Shown: positions 41,667 through 50,656, counted from the first letter of the stretch. The stretch: 50,844 nucleotides of DNA from Chitinophagales bacterium (GCA_015655015.1 JAATFV010000213.1:1-50844); one strand, 5' to 3'. Notes: generated by a model not told the origin, from the sequence alone. Translations and numbers: made by a program.

Positions 41667-43166
41667 ATGCTAAAAAAAATCAGCCTGTTCGCCTTCGCCT
41701 TACTGGGAACTTTTCCCTTGTGGGCCAATGTCCGGTTACCCCGTCTTTTCGCAGATAATATGGTCCTCCAGCGGGATAAGCCTGTCGCCGTATGGGGATG
41801 GGCCGATGCCGGCGAAAAGATCACCGTGTTATTCGACAACCAGTCAAAGAAAGTAAAAGCGGACCGGCAGGGCCATTGGCTGATCCGCCTGGATGCACAT
41901 CCTGCCGGAGGGCCTTTCCAATTGATCGTAAAAGGAAAGGATCAGGTAACGCTCTCCAATGTCCTGGTAGGAGAGGTCTGGATCTGCTCGGGGCAATCCA
42001 ATATGGAAATGCCTATCGCCGGCTGGGGGAAAATTAACAACTACGAGCAGGAGATAACTGCCGCCGACTACCCCGAGATCCGTCATTTTAAAGTACCCAA
42101 TACCGTTAGTGTTGTCCCGTTGGACAGCATTTCGGGGGGAGACTGGAAAATATGCAGTAAGGAGACCGCCGGTGATTTCAGCGCAGCAGCCTATTTCTTC
42201 GCCCGGGAATTATACCGTCAGCTGCATGTTCCGATCGGGCTGATCAATACTTCCTGGGGCGGAACGCATGTGGAGACATGGACCAGCCGGGGCGCTTTTG
42301 AAAACAGCGAGGAATATAAGAGCATGATCGCAGGCCTGCCTTCAGGTCCGGACCTTACCGCCCTCCTGGAGAAAAACAAGAAAAATCCCACGGACAAGAT
42401 CGGCCCCAATGGCGCCCCCACCTTATTATTCAATGCCATGGTCAATCCCCTGATCCCTTATACGATCCGGGGCGCCATCTGGTACCAGGGCGAATCGAAT
42501 GCCGGCCGGGCCTACCAGTATCGCAAGGCTTTTCCGCTGATGATCACCGATTGGAGAGGACGCTGGGGATTGGGAGACTTCCCTTTCTATTTCGTAGAGC
42601 TATCCAGCTTTGGCGCTAATAATGGAGACGGCAGGTCAGGCAGCAACTGGGCGGAGCTGAGAGAGGCGCAGGCCATGACCCTTTCCCTGCCGAATACCGG
42701 AATGGCGGTAACGACCGATATCGGTAATGCCAAAGATATCCATCCGAAGGACAAGCAGGATGTGGGCTGGCGGCTGGCGGCCATCGCACTGAACAATGTG
42801 TACGGGCAAAAGGGGGAGTACAGCGGTCCCGTTTATCAATCCATGCAAACGGAAGGCAACAAGATCATTTTAACCTTTACACATACCGGCGGCGGGCTGA
42901 CCGTACATGACAGATATGGATATGTGAAAGGATTTTTGATAGCCGGCGACGATCATGAATTTCATTATGCAAAGGCCACTATTGAAGGCGATAAGGTGAT
43001 CGTCTGGCAGGATAATGTGACGGCCCCTGTAGCTGTCCGTTATGGATGGTCGGATGATGCCGGAGAAAGCAATCTTTTTAACAAAGAAGGATTTCCTGCT
43101 TCCCCGTTCCGGACGGATCAATGGAAGGGTGTTACAGAAGCAGCGAAGTATGTGGTGGGGAAATAA
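41667..43166 (+). CDS. Sialate O-acetylesterase (SGNH hydrolase)
   Basis: 499 residues from the ATG at 41667. Signal peptide to about residue 20 (TFPLWANV). N-terminal beta domain (VRLPRLFADNMVLQRDKPVAVWGWADAG), then the SGNH/DUF303 domain with nucleophile S111 in CSGQSNMEM, GLINTSWGGTHVETWTS, AIWYQGESNAGR, and a C-terminal Asp-x-x-His candidate in IGNAKDIHPKDKQDVGWRLA. It removes O-acetyl groups from sialic acids or other sugars, in the periplasm or outside. No other sialic acid genes are near, so a different acetylated glycan is possible. It follows the sugar mutase by 89 bp. Confidence 0.93.
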   Translation: MLKKISLFAFALLGTFPLWANVRLPRLFADNMVLQRDKPVAVWGWADAGEKITVLFDNQSKKVKADRQGHWLIRLDAHPAGGPFQLIVKGKDQVTLSNVLVGEVWICSGQSNMEMPIAGWGKINNYEQEITAADYPEIRHFKVPNTVSVVPLDSISGGDWKICSKETAGDFSAAAYFFARELYRQLHVPIGLINTSWGGTHVETWTSRGAFENSEEYKSMIAGLPSGPDLTALLEKNKKNPTDKIGPNGAPTLLFNAMVNPLIPYTIRGAIWYQGESNAGRAYQYRKAFPLMITDWRGRWGLGDFPFYFVELSSFGANNGDGRSGSNWAELREAQAMTLSLPNTGMAVTTDIGNAKDIHPKDKQDVGWRLAAIALNNVYGQKGEYSGPVYQSMQTEGNKIILTFTHTGGGLTVHDRYGYVKGFLIAGDDHEFHYAKATIEGDKVIVWQDNVTAPVAVRYGWSDDAGESNLFNKEGFPASPFRTDQWKGVTEAAKYVVGK

Positions 43167-43275
43167 TTTTTTTTGGTGCGTTGAAATAAATAGTAGTTTT
43201 GGGTTCTAAAGTGAATAAGACAATTTATATATACACCCTTTGAGGTGAAATAGTAGAGGGTAATGACCTCAGCAA

Positions 43276-43312
43276 AATAAGGACTACCAGTGACGGTAGT
43301 CCTTATTTTTTT
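43276..43312 (+). terminator. Rho-independent terminator after the acetylesterase
   Basis: AATAAGGACTACC, 6 nt, GGTAGTCCTTATT, then T5: 13-bp perfect stem. The preceding gap also repeats the gene end GAAATAA at 43160 and 43183 (period 23). Confidence 0.92.
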
Positions 43313-43338
43313 GTATATAACCCAAGCAATTGACTAAT

Positions 43339-43791
43339 ATGCATTTGGACAGATATGAGTTCGAAGTAAAAAGTGATAGGTATCGTTTTTATAGCCAAGG
43401 GCCGAGGGGAGAAATTGAAAAGGCTGTATTCTATGACAAGCTGTCGGGATCTCAACCTTTATATGCGCTCTCTTTTGGAGATTGGAAGGAAAAGGTGAAC
43501 CGGATTGATGATCGCGTTGTCACGAATAATGGGGACAGGCAAAAAATACTGGCGACGGTGGCCGCTACAGTAGTTAATTTTTCGATGCAAAATCCTGGTG
43601 CTTTTATATTTGCCGTAGGCAGTACGCCATCCAGGACAAGATTATATCAAATGAATATCGCGTCGAATTTAACAATAATCATTCCTCTTTTCGAGGTGGA
43701 AGGTTTTATCCGCAATAATTGGGAACCTTTTCAGACTGGGTGCAACTATAGCGCCTTTCTATTAAAACCGAAAAATTTCTTATCTTTATAA
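43339..43791 (+). CDS. DUF6934-type protein
   Basis: 150 residues from the ATG at 43339. The family pattern known from many Bacteroidota is visible: MHLDRYEFEVKSDRYRFYSQGPRGEIEKAVFY, YALSFGDWKEKVNRIDDRVVTNNGDRQKILATVAATV, GSTPSRTRLYQMNI, and a final YSAFLLKPK. Soluble, small, and variably distributed. It is followed at 16 bp by a 65-codon gene, and the pair is flanked by two strong terminators, so it is an independent two-gene unit. The layout is like a toxin-antitoxin pair, which is inference only. Confidence 0.75.
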   Translation: MHLDRYEFEVKSDRYRFYSQGPRGEIEKAVFYDKLSGSQPLYALSFGDWKEKVNRIDDRVVTNNGDRQKILATVAATVVNFSMQNPGAFIFAVGSTPSRTRLYQMNIASNLTIIIPLFEVEGFIRNNWEPFQTGCNYSAFLLKPKNFLSL

Positions 43792-43807
43792 CTATAATAA
43801 TTATTCT

Positions 43808-44005
43808 ATGTCAGCAAAAAAAATTATTAGAACGGCCTTAGATCCCACTCCTTCAAATCTCAAGAGTAGGAGTAGAATACCCGACGACTACGATTGGAAG
43901 AATGATCCAACTGTCGTAAAAAAAAGGGAATTAGTCCAGCCGGGTATCCAGGCATTCGTCAGACAGTATGGAGCTTCCGAAAAGGCTAACAAAGAAAAGA
44001 AATAG
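43808..44005 (+). CDS. Small basic protein, partner of the DUF6934 gene
   Basis: 65 residues, lysine- and arginine-rich (SAKKIIRTALDP, SRSRIPDDYDWKNDP), with a helix IQAFVRQYGASEKANKEKK at the end. Probably disordered at the N-terminus. It has no known motif. A YDWKNDP-like stretch suggests a short binding peptide, as in antitoxins. It lies 16 bp downstream of the DUF6934 gene. Confidence 0.65.
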   Translation: MSAKKIIRTALDPTPSNLKSRSRIPDDYDWKNDPTVVKKRELVQPGIQAFVRQYGASEKANKEKK

Positions 44006-44046
44006 ACTTTCCACAATTTACACCGTCTTTTTAATTCAACTTAATA

Positions 44047-44077
44047 GGTAATGCCCCGCACGTGCGGGGCATTTACC
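44047..44077. terminator. Bidirectional terminator between the DUF6934 unit and nrdA
   Basis: ATGCCCCGCAC is followed directly by its complement GTGCGGGGCAT, extended by GGTA...TACC. It lies between convergent genes. Confidence 0.85.
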
Positions 44078-44101
44078 ATATTATCATTATTTCTCAGGAG
44101 G

Positions 44102-46480
44102 TTAAGCGCTGCAGGTTACACATCCGTCTTCCATGCTGCAGGATGGCCCATCCGTCACTTCTTCTTCGATCCCTTTCAGGTTATGCTGGTTGAGGGGCTC
44201 GACCATCTTGCCACCTTGCTTCTCCACCGTGAATTGCACGGCTTGTGAAGCAGCCTGGGTACGGAGGTAATACATCCCTGTTTTCAATCCGCTCTTCCAG
44301 GCGTAGAAATGCATGGAGGTGAGCTTGCTTGCGGAAGGTGTCTCCACGAACAGGTTAAGGGACTGCGACTGGCAGATATAGGCGCCTCTGTCTGCGGCCA
44401 TATCGATGATATTACGTTGTTTGATCTCCCAGACTGTCTTATAGATCTCTTTCACGGCTGCCGGGATCTCTTCGATCTGCTGGATGGAGCCGTTATGGAA
44501 GATGATCTTGTTCTTCATGTCATCGTTCCAGAGGTTGAGCTCTACCAGGTCTTTCAGCAGGTGCTTGTTCACCACTACGAATTCTCCGCTGAGTACCCGC
44601 CGTACGTAAATGTTGGAGGTATAGGGCTCAAAACATTCGTTGTTGCCCAGGATCTGTGACGTAGAGGCCGTTGGCATGGGAGCTACCAGCAGGGAATTGC
44701 GGACGCCGAATTTTATGACCTCATCTTTCAGGCGATACCAGTCCCAGCGAAGGGTAGGTTCGACATTCCACATGTCGAACTGGAAGATGCCTTTCGAGGC
44801 AGGGGAGCCGGCGAAAGTCTGATAAGCGCCTTCGACCTTTGCCAGGTCTTTGGAAGCCGTCATGGCTGCGAAATAGATCGTTTCGAAGATCTCCTTATTC
44901 AGCTTCTTGGCCTCGTCGCTTTCAAAAGGAAGGCGGAGCAGGATGAAGGCATCCGCCAGACCTTGCACGCCCAGTCCGATGGGGCGGTGTTTGGTATTGG
45001 AATTACGGGCTTCCTCGATAGGGTAGTAATTATGGTCGATGATCTTATTGAGATTTTTAGTAACCTCGTAAGTGACTTCGTATAATTTATCGTGATCGAA
45101 TTTCCCGTTGATCACATAGCGGGGCAGGGCCAGGCTGGCCAGGTTGCAGACCGCCACTTCATCCGGGGAAGTGTATTCAATGATCTCTGTGCAAAGATTG
45201 GAGCTCTTGATAGTGCCCAGGTTTTGCTGGTTGCTTTTCCGGTTAGCCGAATCTTTATATAACAGATAAGGGGTACCGGTCTCGATCTGTGCGTCAAGGA
45301 TGGCAAACCACAGGTCCTGTGCCTTGACGGTCTTGCGGGCGCGGCCCGGTTCGGCTTCGTATTGGGTATACAGCTTTTCAAATTCATCACCCCAGCAATC
45401 CGCCAGTCCCGGCGCCTCGTGAGGGCAGAACAGGCTCCAGCTGCCGCCTGCCTCTACCCGTTTCATGAACAGGTCGGGGATCCACATGGCGTAAAAAAGG
45501 TCCCTGGCTCTCAGCTCATCCTTGCCATGGTTTTTCCGGAGGTCCAGGAAAGCAAATACATCGGCATGCCAGGGTTCCAGGTAAATGGCAAAAGCGCCTT
45601 TCCGTTTGCCGCCGCCCTGATCTACATAACGGGCTGTATCATTGAATACGCGCAACATGGGGATGATCCCGTTGCTGGTGCCGTTGGTGCCCCCGATATA
45701 GGAGCCCGTAGCCCGGATATTATGAATGGACAGGCCGATTCCTCCTGCGCTCTGGGAGATCTTAGCCGTTTGCTTGAGGGTATCATAGATGCCGTCGATG
45801 CTGTCATCTTTCATGGTGAGCAGGAAGCAGCTGCTCATCTGGGGTTTAGGGGTGCCGGCATTGAAAAGGGTGGGGGTAGCATGCGTAAACCAGCGTTCGC
45901 TCATCAGGTGATAGGTCTTGATAGCGTTGTCGATATCCCCCTTGTGGATCCCGATGGCTACCCGCATATACATATGCTGGGGGCGTTCCACTACTTTTCC
46001 ATCTACTTTCAGCAGGTAGGATTTCTCCAGGGTCTTGAAGCCGAAGTAATCGAAACCGTAATCCCGGTCGTAGATGATCGTGGAATCCAGTAATTCAGCA
46101 TTCTGATGAATGATCTCCCAGACGTCGTCGGCCAGTAAAGGCACCAGCTTGCCCGTTTTGCTGTCCGTGCATTCGTACAGCAGTTTCATCGTATCGGAAA
46201 AGCTCTTGATAGTGTTCTTATGCAGGTTGCTGACGGCTATCCGGCTTGCGAGCAGGGCATAGTCAGGATGTTTCACCGTGAGGGAGGCTGCGGTCTCCGC
46301 GGCAAGGTTGTCCAGCTCGGTGGTGCTCACCCCGTCGTATAATCCTTCGATCACTTTTTTTGCCACATCGATGGAGTTGACAAAACGTCTGTCCAGTCCG
46401 TAGCAAAGTTTTTCAATACGGGCCGTTATCTTATCGAATTTCACGGACTCTCTCTTGCCGTTTCTTTTGTTGACGATCAT
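44102..46480 (-). CDS. nrdA: Ribonucleoside-diphosphate reductase class Ia, alpha subunit
   Basis: 792 residues. It reduces NDPs to dNDPs. An N-terminal ATP-cone (about 1-95, VNKRNGKRESVKFDKITARIEKL) provides dATP control. The catalytic barrel shows THATPTLFNAGTPKPQMSSCFLL (first redox Cys), SAGGIGLSIHNIRATGSYI, GAFAIYLEPWH, the NLCTEI...VCNLASLAL active-site Cys-x-x loop, LGVQGLADAFILL and MPTASTSQILGNNECFEPYTSN with the radical-path Tyr region. The C-terminus ends in a Cys pair (GCVTCSA) for re-reduction. It is second in the operon, 91 bp after nrdB, and under the riboswitch upstream. Confidence 0.97.
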   Translation of the reverse strand: MIVNKRNGKRESVKFDKITARIEKLCYGLDRRFVNSIDVAKKVIEGLYDGVSTTELDNLAAETAASLTVKHPDYALLASRIAVSNLHKNTIKSFSDTMKLLYECTDSKTGKLVPLLADDVWEIIHQNAELLDSTIIYDRDYGFDYFGFKTLEKSYLLKVDGKVVERPQHMYMRVAIGIHKGDIDNAIKTYHLMSERWFTHATPTLFNAGTPKPQMSSCFLLTMKDDSIDGIYDTLKQTAKISQSAGGIGLSIHNIRATGSYIGGTNGTSNGIIPMLRVFNDTARYVDQGGGKRKGAFAIYLEPWHADVFAFLDLRKNHGKDELRARDLFYAMWIPDLFMKRVEAGGSWSLFCPHEAPGLADCWGDEFEKLYTQYEAEPGRARKTVKAQDLWFAILDAQIETGTPYLLYKDSANRKSNQQNLGTIKSSNLCTEIIEYTSPDEVAVCNLASLALPRYVINGKFDHDKLYEVTYEVTKNLNKIIDHNYYPIEEARNSNTKHRPIGLGVQGLADAFILLRLPFESDEAKKLNKEIFETIYFAAMTASKDLAKVEGAYQTFAGSPASKGIFQFDMWNVEPTLRWDWYRLKDEVIKFGVRNSLLVAPMPTASTSQILGNNECFEPYTSNIYVRRVLSGEFVVVNKHLLKDLVELNLWNDDMKNKIIFHNGSIQQIEEIPAAVKEIYKTVWEIKQRNIIDMAADRGAYICQSQSLNLFVETPSASKLTSMHFYAWKSGLKTGMYYLRTQAASQAVQFTVEKQGGKMVEPLNQHNLKGIEEEVTDGPSCSMEDGCVTCSA

Positions 46481-46571
46481 ATATAATAGATTTAATAGGT
46501 TTTCTTTTTTGTTTCAGAGCCGCTGGCCCATCGCTGAACAGGATGGATCGGCCGGACTCCTTTAATACGAA

Positions 46572-47546
46572 TCAAAAGTCTTCTTCCAGGCTGAATGTCT
46601 GGGATTCTTTTCCGGACATTACGCCGGACTTTTGATAATCTCCCACTCTTTTTTCAAAGAAGTTGGTCTTGCCTTGCAGGGAGATCATTTCCATGAAATC
46701 AAAAGGATTGGAGGCATTGAACATTTTGGGGTAGCCCAGCTCACCCAGCCAGCGGTCGGCGACGAATTCGATATATTGTTGCATGAGCTTGGCATTCATG
46801 CCGATCAGGTCCACCGGTAAGGATTCGGATACAAATTCCTTTTCGATCTTCACGGCATCGCCGATGATGGCAAATACTTCTTCCTGGGACAGCCTGGTGT
46901 ATTCCAGCATGCTGTAGAGCAGGCAGGCAAACTCGCAATGCAGTCCTTCATCCCGGCTGATCAGCTCATTGCTGAAGGTCAGTCCCGGCATGAGGCCTCT
47001 TTTCTTCATCCAGAAGATGGAACAGAAGCTGCCGCTGAAGAAGATCCCTTCCACGGCGGCAAAAGCCACCAGTCTTTCGGCGAAGCTGCCGTTCTTGATC
47101 CATCGCAGGGCCCATTCCGCCTTTTTCTGTACGGCCGGCACGGTCTCGATGGCATGGAAAAGACGGTATTTCTCCTGGGGGTCTTTTATGTAAGTGTCGA
47201 TCAGCTGCGCATAGGTCTCCGAATGGATGTTCTCCATCATGATCTGGAAGCCATAAAAGCAACGCGCCTCGGGAAGCTGCACTTCGCTCATGAAGTTGAC
47301 AGCCAGGTTCTCATTGACGATGCCATCGCTGGCGGCAAAAAAAGCCAGTATATGAGAAATAAAATGGCGTTCTCCGTCATTTAGCCTGCCCCAATCCGAG
47401 GCGTCACCGCTCAGGTCGATCTCCTCGGAAGTCCAGAAGCTGGCTTCATGTTTTTTATACATTTCCCAAACTCTGGGATAATTGATAGGCAGAATAACGA
47501 ATCTGTCTTTGTTTTCCTTCAATAAAATTTCATTCCCGTTCTCCAT
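46572..47546 (-). CDS. nrdB: Ribonucleoside-diphosphate reductase class Ia, beta subunit
   Basis: 324 residues from the ATG at 47546 (a TTG two codons upstream also opens the frame). Diiron-tyrosyl radical subunit. The expected ligands can be placed: D74 (AASDGIVNEN), E105 and H108 with radical Tyr112 (ENIHSETYAQL), E166 (VEGIFFSGSF), and E200/H203 (SRDEGLHCEF). All are present, so it is a true class Ia protein and not the Mn/Fe or R2lox variant. The C-terminus (KESQTFSLEEDF) is the acidic tail that docks on NrdA. First gene of the riboswitch-controlled operon. Confidence 0.97.
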   Translation of the reverse strand: MENGNEILLKENKDRFVILPINYPRVWEMYKKHEASFWTSEEIDLSGDASDWGRLNDGERHFISHILAFFAASDGIVNENLAVNFMSEVQLPEARCFYGFQIMMENIHSETYAQLIDTYIKDPQEKYRLFHAIETVPAVQKKAEWALRWIKNGSFAERLVAFAAVEGIFFSGSFCSIFWMKKRGLMPGLTFSNELISRDEGLHCEFACLLYSMLEYTRLSQEEVFAIIGDAVKIEKEFVSESLPVDLIGMNAKLMQQYIEFVADRWLGELGYPKMFNASNPFDFMEMISLQGKTNFFEKRVGDYQKSGVMSGKESQTFSLEEDF

Positions 47547-47632
47547 TGTCAAATAGATTGCAGATTAATAACATGTGTGCCCGACAGATGTTGCTCCGAT
47601 AAAATTTAAGATAATACGGATATAACGAATAC

Positions 47633-47665
47633 TTGCCGAACCCCATTCGGGGAGGTCCTATGCAA
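47633..47665 (-). promoter_or_regulatory. Hairpin after the cobalamin aptamer (possible expression platform)
   Basis: On the minus strand an outer TTGC/GCAA and an inner CCCC-GAAT-GGGG stem lie between the aptamer and nrdB. No U-run follows, so control by translation or by RNA folding is more likely than simple termination; the start codon is 86 nt further on. Confidence 0.4.
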
Positions 47666-47666
47666 T

Positions 47667-47866
47667 AACTGTTAAAGGCAGGTCTCCTGGCTTGTAACGG
47701 GTCTATCGATCCTTCTCGCCCTGGTGTGCAGGGCAATGGATGGGAGAACCTGATAAAAACCCTTTTGTTACTTACAGTTGCCCGTCAGCCCATGATTTAA
47801 ACATGGTTCCCTTTTAATCAAACCGGCGATCAGGTGGTGCGCGCGCCAGCTCAAACCTTAACAGCG
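47667..47866 (-). promoter_or_regulatory. Cobalamin riboswitch upstream of nrdBA
   Basis: Minus-strand aptamer with all main landmarks: the B12 box AGCCAGGAGACCTGCC (47677-47692), the AAAAGGGAA core (about 47807-47815), the GGGCTGACGGGCAACTGTAAG block (47771-47791), and closing helix P1 from CTGTTAAGG (47856-47864) with CCTTTAACAG (47669-47678). It sits 120 bp before nrdB with no gene between. Known logic: with cobalamin present, the B12-independent reductase is turned down in favour of a class II enzyme, which would have to be encoded elsewhere in the genome. Confidence 0.93.
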
Positions 47867-47978
47867 ATCTCAAGAACTAACACGAAAATAACATAGACTG
47901 GTAAAAAAAGAGTTTAAGTTTATCCACTGAATGTGAATAGCTTTTACCGGGACTTTCGGAGGCCTTATTGGCATTGGT

Positions 47979-49289
47979 TTATGGGTAAGAAAGGGCGTTT
48001 TTAGCGGGTTTGCGGCTGAAAGAAAGGCTGATAAGCGCGCCCAGCATGAAGTATTCCCCCAACGTATGCCCCGGTCCTTTGGGGAGCTCTATTATATTCA
48101 GGAGCAGCCCTGTCCCCAACAGCCCAAAAATAGCCTTATACCGGGATTCATAGATAGTCGCAGCCAGCAGCACCGGAAATAGCCATTGCACGGTATTGTA
48201 TTGGAAACGCATTACCGGAGAAAAAAGGTCTGACACCATATAAAGGCAAAAACCCAGTATCGCTATTTTTGCCGGATCCGGCGTGTCGCCGAGGCGGTGA
48301 GTAAAATAAAAGGCGCCTGCCAGCCCGGTGATAAGGAATAGGTATATGGCCTTTTGCAATGGGAGCGGAACATTCCGGTGAAAAAATCTTGGGATCATTA
48401 AATAGAAATTCCCGCATTCATTGAAGATTTCTACCGGATCTTCGTTTTCCAACCGAAGCCAGTCGCGGATCCCTTCCCATTCCTTGAATTGGGGGTCGGG
48501 ATCATGAGGTTGCGTTCCCGGATTGCCCACCTGGTGCATCTTTATCTGTTCCGGAATGCTCCTCCCGTAATCCTGCCATAAAAACAATTCCTGCCTGTCG
48601 GCGAGTGTCCATCCGGTAAGAAGGATGACGGGGATACAGAAAGCGATGATCTGTCCGCGGCTATAACCTCTTACCAGCCATATAAAGGGCAGGAAGAACA
48701 GGATCACAGGAGGTTTGACCAGGACCAGGATAATAGCGGTTAATCCCGCTGCGGCGGATCCGGGAATATTCCTGCTTTTTTGCAGCAGGTAATAGAACAC
48801 CATCGCCCCGAAGGGAATGCCGATATAGTATTGGCCCTTGAAAACATGAAATATCCATGCTTTTGTCAATAAAAACAGCATGGCGGCGACCAGGACAAGG
48901 TATCGCTGCCGATCGTTTCGCGTCAGCAGCCAGGCCAGGATGACCGTTGCGGAGAAGAATAAATATTCTATAACCAGCCACCATTGGGAGATTTTCTTTT
49001 GCGGCCATTCTGCAACAGGGTACAGCAGGTGATGAAAAAAGGGGGAAGCGGTCATAACCGAAACGGTGGCGCCGTCGATATTTTGCGGGTCGTAATAACG
49101 GATGCCGTCCTTTTTTCGCCATTTATAAAAATAGGGCGAATATCCATCCCTGGTAAGCCTGGCCCCAACCACGCGGTTGCGAAGATCGTACGAGTAATGT
49201 CTTTGAAGCCGGATATCTGTGTGAACAACACAGGCTAACACGATCGCGAAGCTGATAAGCAGAATAAAATAAACACTTTTCCGGGACAT
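47979..49289 (-). CDS. Multi-pass membrane protein, DUF2029/GT-C-like, copy 2
   Basis: 436 residues with about ten membrane helices (first at 6-24) and a large soluble loop after the first helix (about 28-100) holding YSYDLRNRVVGARLTRDGYSPYFYKW and DGIRYYDPQN. That Asp-rich loop and the topology recall GT-C glycosyltransferases of the DUF2029/GT87 type that use polyprenyl-phosphate sugars; no confirmed catalytic motif. It is a clear paralog of the gene beside it: RYYDPQN, ASPFFH.LLYP, FR.QYNTVQW and GHT.GEY blocks are shared. The two are 29 bp apart on one strand. Confidence 0.75.
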   Translation of the reverse strand: MSRKSVYFILLISFAIVLACVVHTDIRLQRHYSYDLRNRVVGARLTRDGYSPYFYKWRKKDGIRYYDPQNIDGATVSVMTASPFFHHLLYPVAEWPQKKISQWWLVIEYLFFSATVILAWLLTRNDRQRYLVLVAAMLFLLTKAWIFHVFKGQYYIGIPFGAMVFYYLLQKSRNIPGSAAAGLTAIILVLVKPPVILFFLPFIWLVRGYSRGQIIAFCIPVILLTGWTLADRQELFLWQDYGRSIPEQIKMHQVGNPGTQPHDPDPQFKEWEGIRDWLRLENEDPVEIFNECGNFYLMIPRFFHRNVPLPLQKAIYLFLITGLAGAFYFTHRLGDTPDPAKIAILGFCLYMVSDLFSPVMRFQYNTVQWLFPVLLAATIYESRYKAIFGLLGTGLLLNIIELPKGPGHTLGEYFMLGALISLSFSRKPAKNALSYP

Positions 49290-49318
49290 TCAGCGGCTCG
49301 TTTAATAGTAAGAAAGAG

Positions 49319-50656
49319 TTAATTGATTTTCAGTTTGTCAATCGCAGGACCGGGCGTATCCCTCCATTTACAGAAAAGCACCAGCAGGATCAGCGCTGCC
49401 AGGATCAGGTATTCGCCGATGGTATGCTGCATTTTTATAAAACGGATCTTTGAAATATTTAAAAGCAGGCCTGTTATGATCAGCAGGAACGGCCACCTGA
49501 AGGCAGGGCGGTAGATAGCACCCGCCAGCAGCATTGGAAAGATCCATTGGACGGTGTAATACTGATGGCGGTAGATGGGAGAGAAAAGGTCTGAGACCAT
49601 ATACATACAAAATCCCAGTATCGCCGCCATCGCAGGATCAAAATCCTTTTGCCGTACCCTGAGAAAATAAAACAGCGTCGTCAATAAAAAAATAGCGCAT
49701 ACGGATAGGATCAGCAAAAGAGAAGGGGGCATTTTCCAGTGTAAAAGGTCGCGGGACAGGACGAACACATTCCCGTTCTCCGAATGTGCATTCATCGGGT
49801 TATCGATCTCTTCTCTATCCAGCGCAGCAACGTCGACCCCTTCCCACAGGAGGTAATTCGGGCTGGGATCATTTCGTTGGATCGCGGGATGCAGTTCCTG
49901 GTGTTCCTTTATGTGTTCCGACATGGCCAACCGGTAATCCTGCCAGAGCGCCCTTTCTTTTGTATCCAGCGCCGTCCAGGCTGTCAGCAGGAGAATGGGA
50001 ACGAAGAAAAAGAGCAGATAGCGGCGGTTATAAGTCTTTAAAAGGAAAAGAAAAGGAACGAAAAAAAGTACGGCATTGGGTCGTATCCCTACCAGCACGG
50101 CTGCCATTGTTCCTGCCATCAATGCCCGGAAAACAGTAGGTTGCTTCCGGATAAAAAAGTAACATGCCATGGCAAAAAATGGAATGCAGATATAATTCTG
50201 GCCCCGAAAGACATGATACTTCCAGGCATCTGTCAACAGGAAAAGGCAGGTGATAGCCAGGACGGCGCCCCGCTGCCCGTATGTTTCTGCCACGGAAAAA
50301 GCCATTCCCGTCATGAGGAGGAGCATCCCGTATTCGAAGAACAGCCACCAGCCATTGAACTTTTGTTCATCCCATCCCGCAAAAGGATACAATAATTGAT
50401 GGAAGAAAGGCGAAGCGGTTATATTAGATACGGCAAGGCTATCGAAGTTTTGAGGATCATAATAACGGATGCCGTCTTTCGTCTGCCATTTATAGAAGTA
50501 GGGGAGCCTGCCGTCTTTTTCCAGCCTTGCGGCAACGACCCTGTTTCGCAGATCATAGGAGAAGTCTTTTCCATACCGGATATCCCTGTAAACCGTGTAT
50601 GCCAGCACGATCGCACAAGCAATAAGGAAAATAAAGTGGATGCTTTTCCGGGGCAT
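49319..50656 (-). CDS. Multi-pass membrane protein, DUF2029/GT-C-like, copy 1
   Basis: 445 residues from the ATG at 50656; the frame opens upstream at a TTG, but the paralog begins at the same MxRKS motif. Similar topology: first helix 6-24, a loop with YDLRNRVVAARLEKDGRLPYFYKW and GIRYYDPQNFDSL, then about nine more helices. It shares the shared blocks named for copy 2 and differs most in the soluble loop about residues 245-310. It starts the tandem pair, probably co-transcribed. A role in polysaccharide or lipid glycosylation is inferred from fold only. Confidence 0.75.
   Translation of the reverse strand: MPRKSIHFIFLIACAIVLAYTVYRDIRYGKDFSYDLRNRVVAARLEKDGRLPYFYKWQTKDGIRYYDPQNFDSLAVSNITASPFFHQLLYPFAGWDEQKFNGWWLFFEYGMLLLMTGMAFSVAETYGQRGAVLAITCLFLLTDAWKYHVFRGQNYICIPFFAMACYFFIRKQPTVFRALMAGTMAAVLVGIRPNAVLFFVPFLFLLKTYNRRYLLFFFVPILLLTAWTALDTKERALWQDYRLAMSEHIKEHQELHPAIQRNDPSPNYLLWEGVDVAALDREEIDNPMNAHSENGNVFVLSRDLLHWKMPPSLLLILSVCAIFLLTTLFYFLRVRQKDFDPAMAAILGFCMYMVSDLFSPIYRHQYYTVQWIFPMLLAGAIYRPAFRWPFLLIITGLLLNISKIRFIKMQHTIGEYLILAALILLVLFCKWRDTPGPAIDKLKIN

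Noticed and set aside
45362..46093. Open frame of 243 codons on the plus strand
   Set aside because: Antisense to nrdA; no protein-like pattern.
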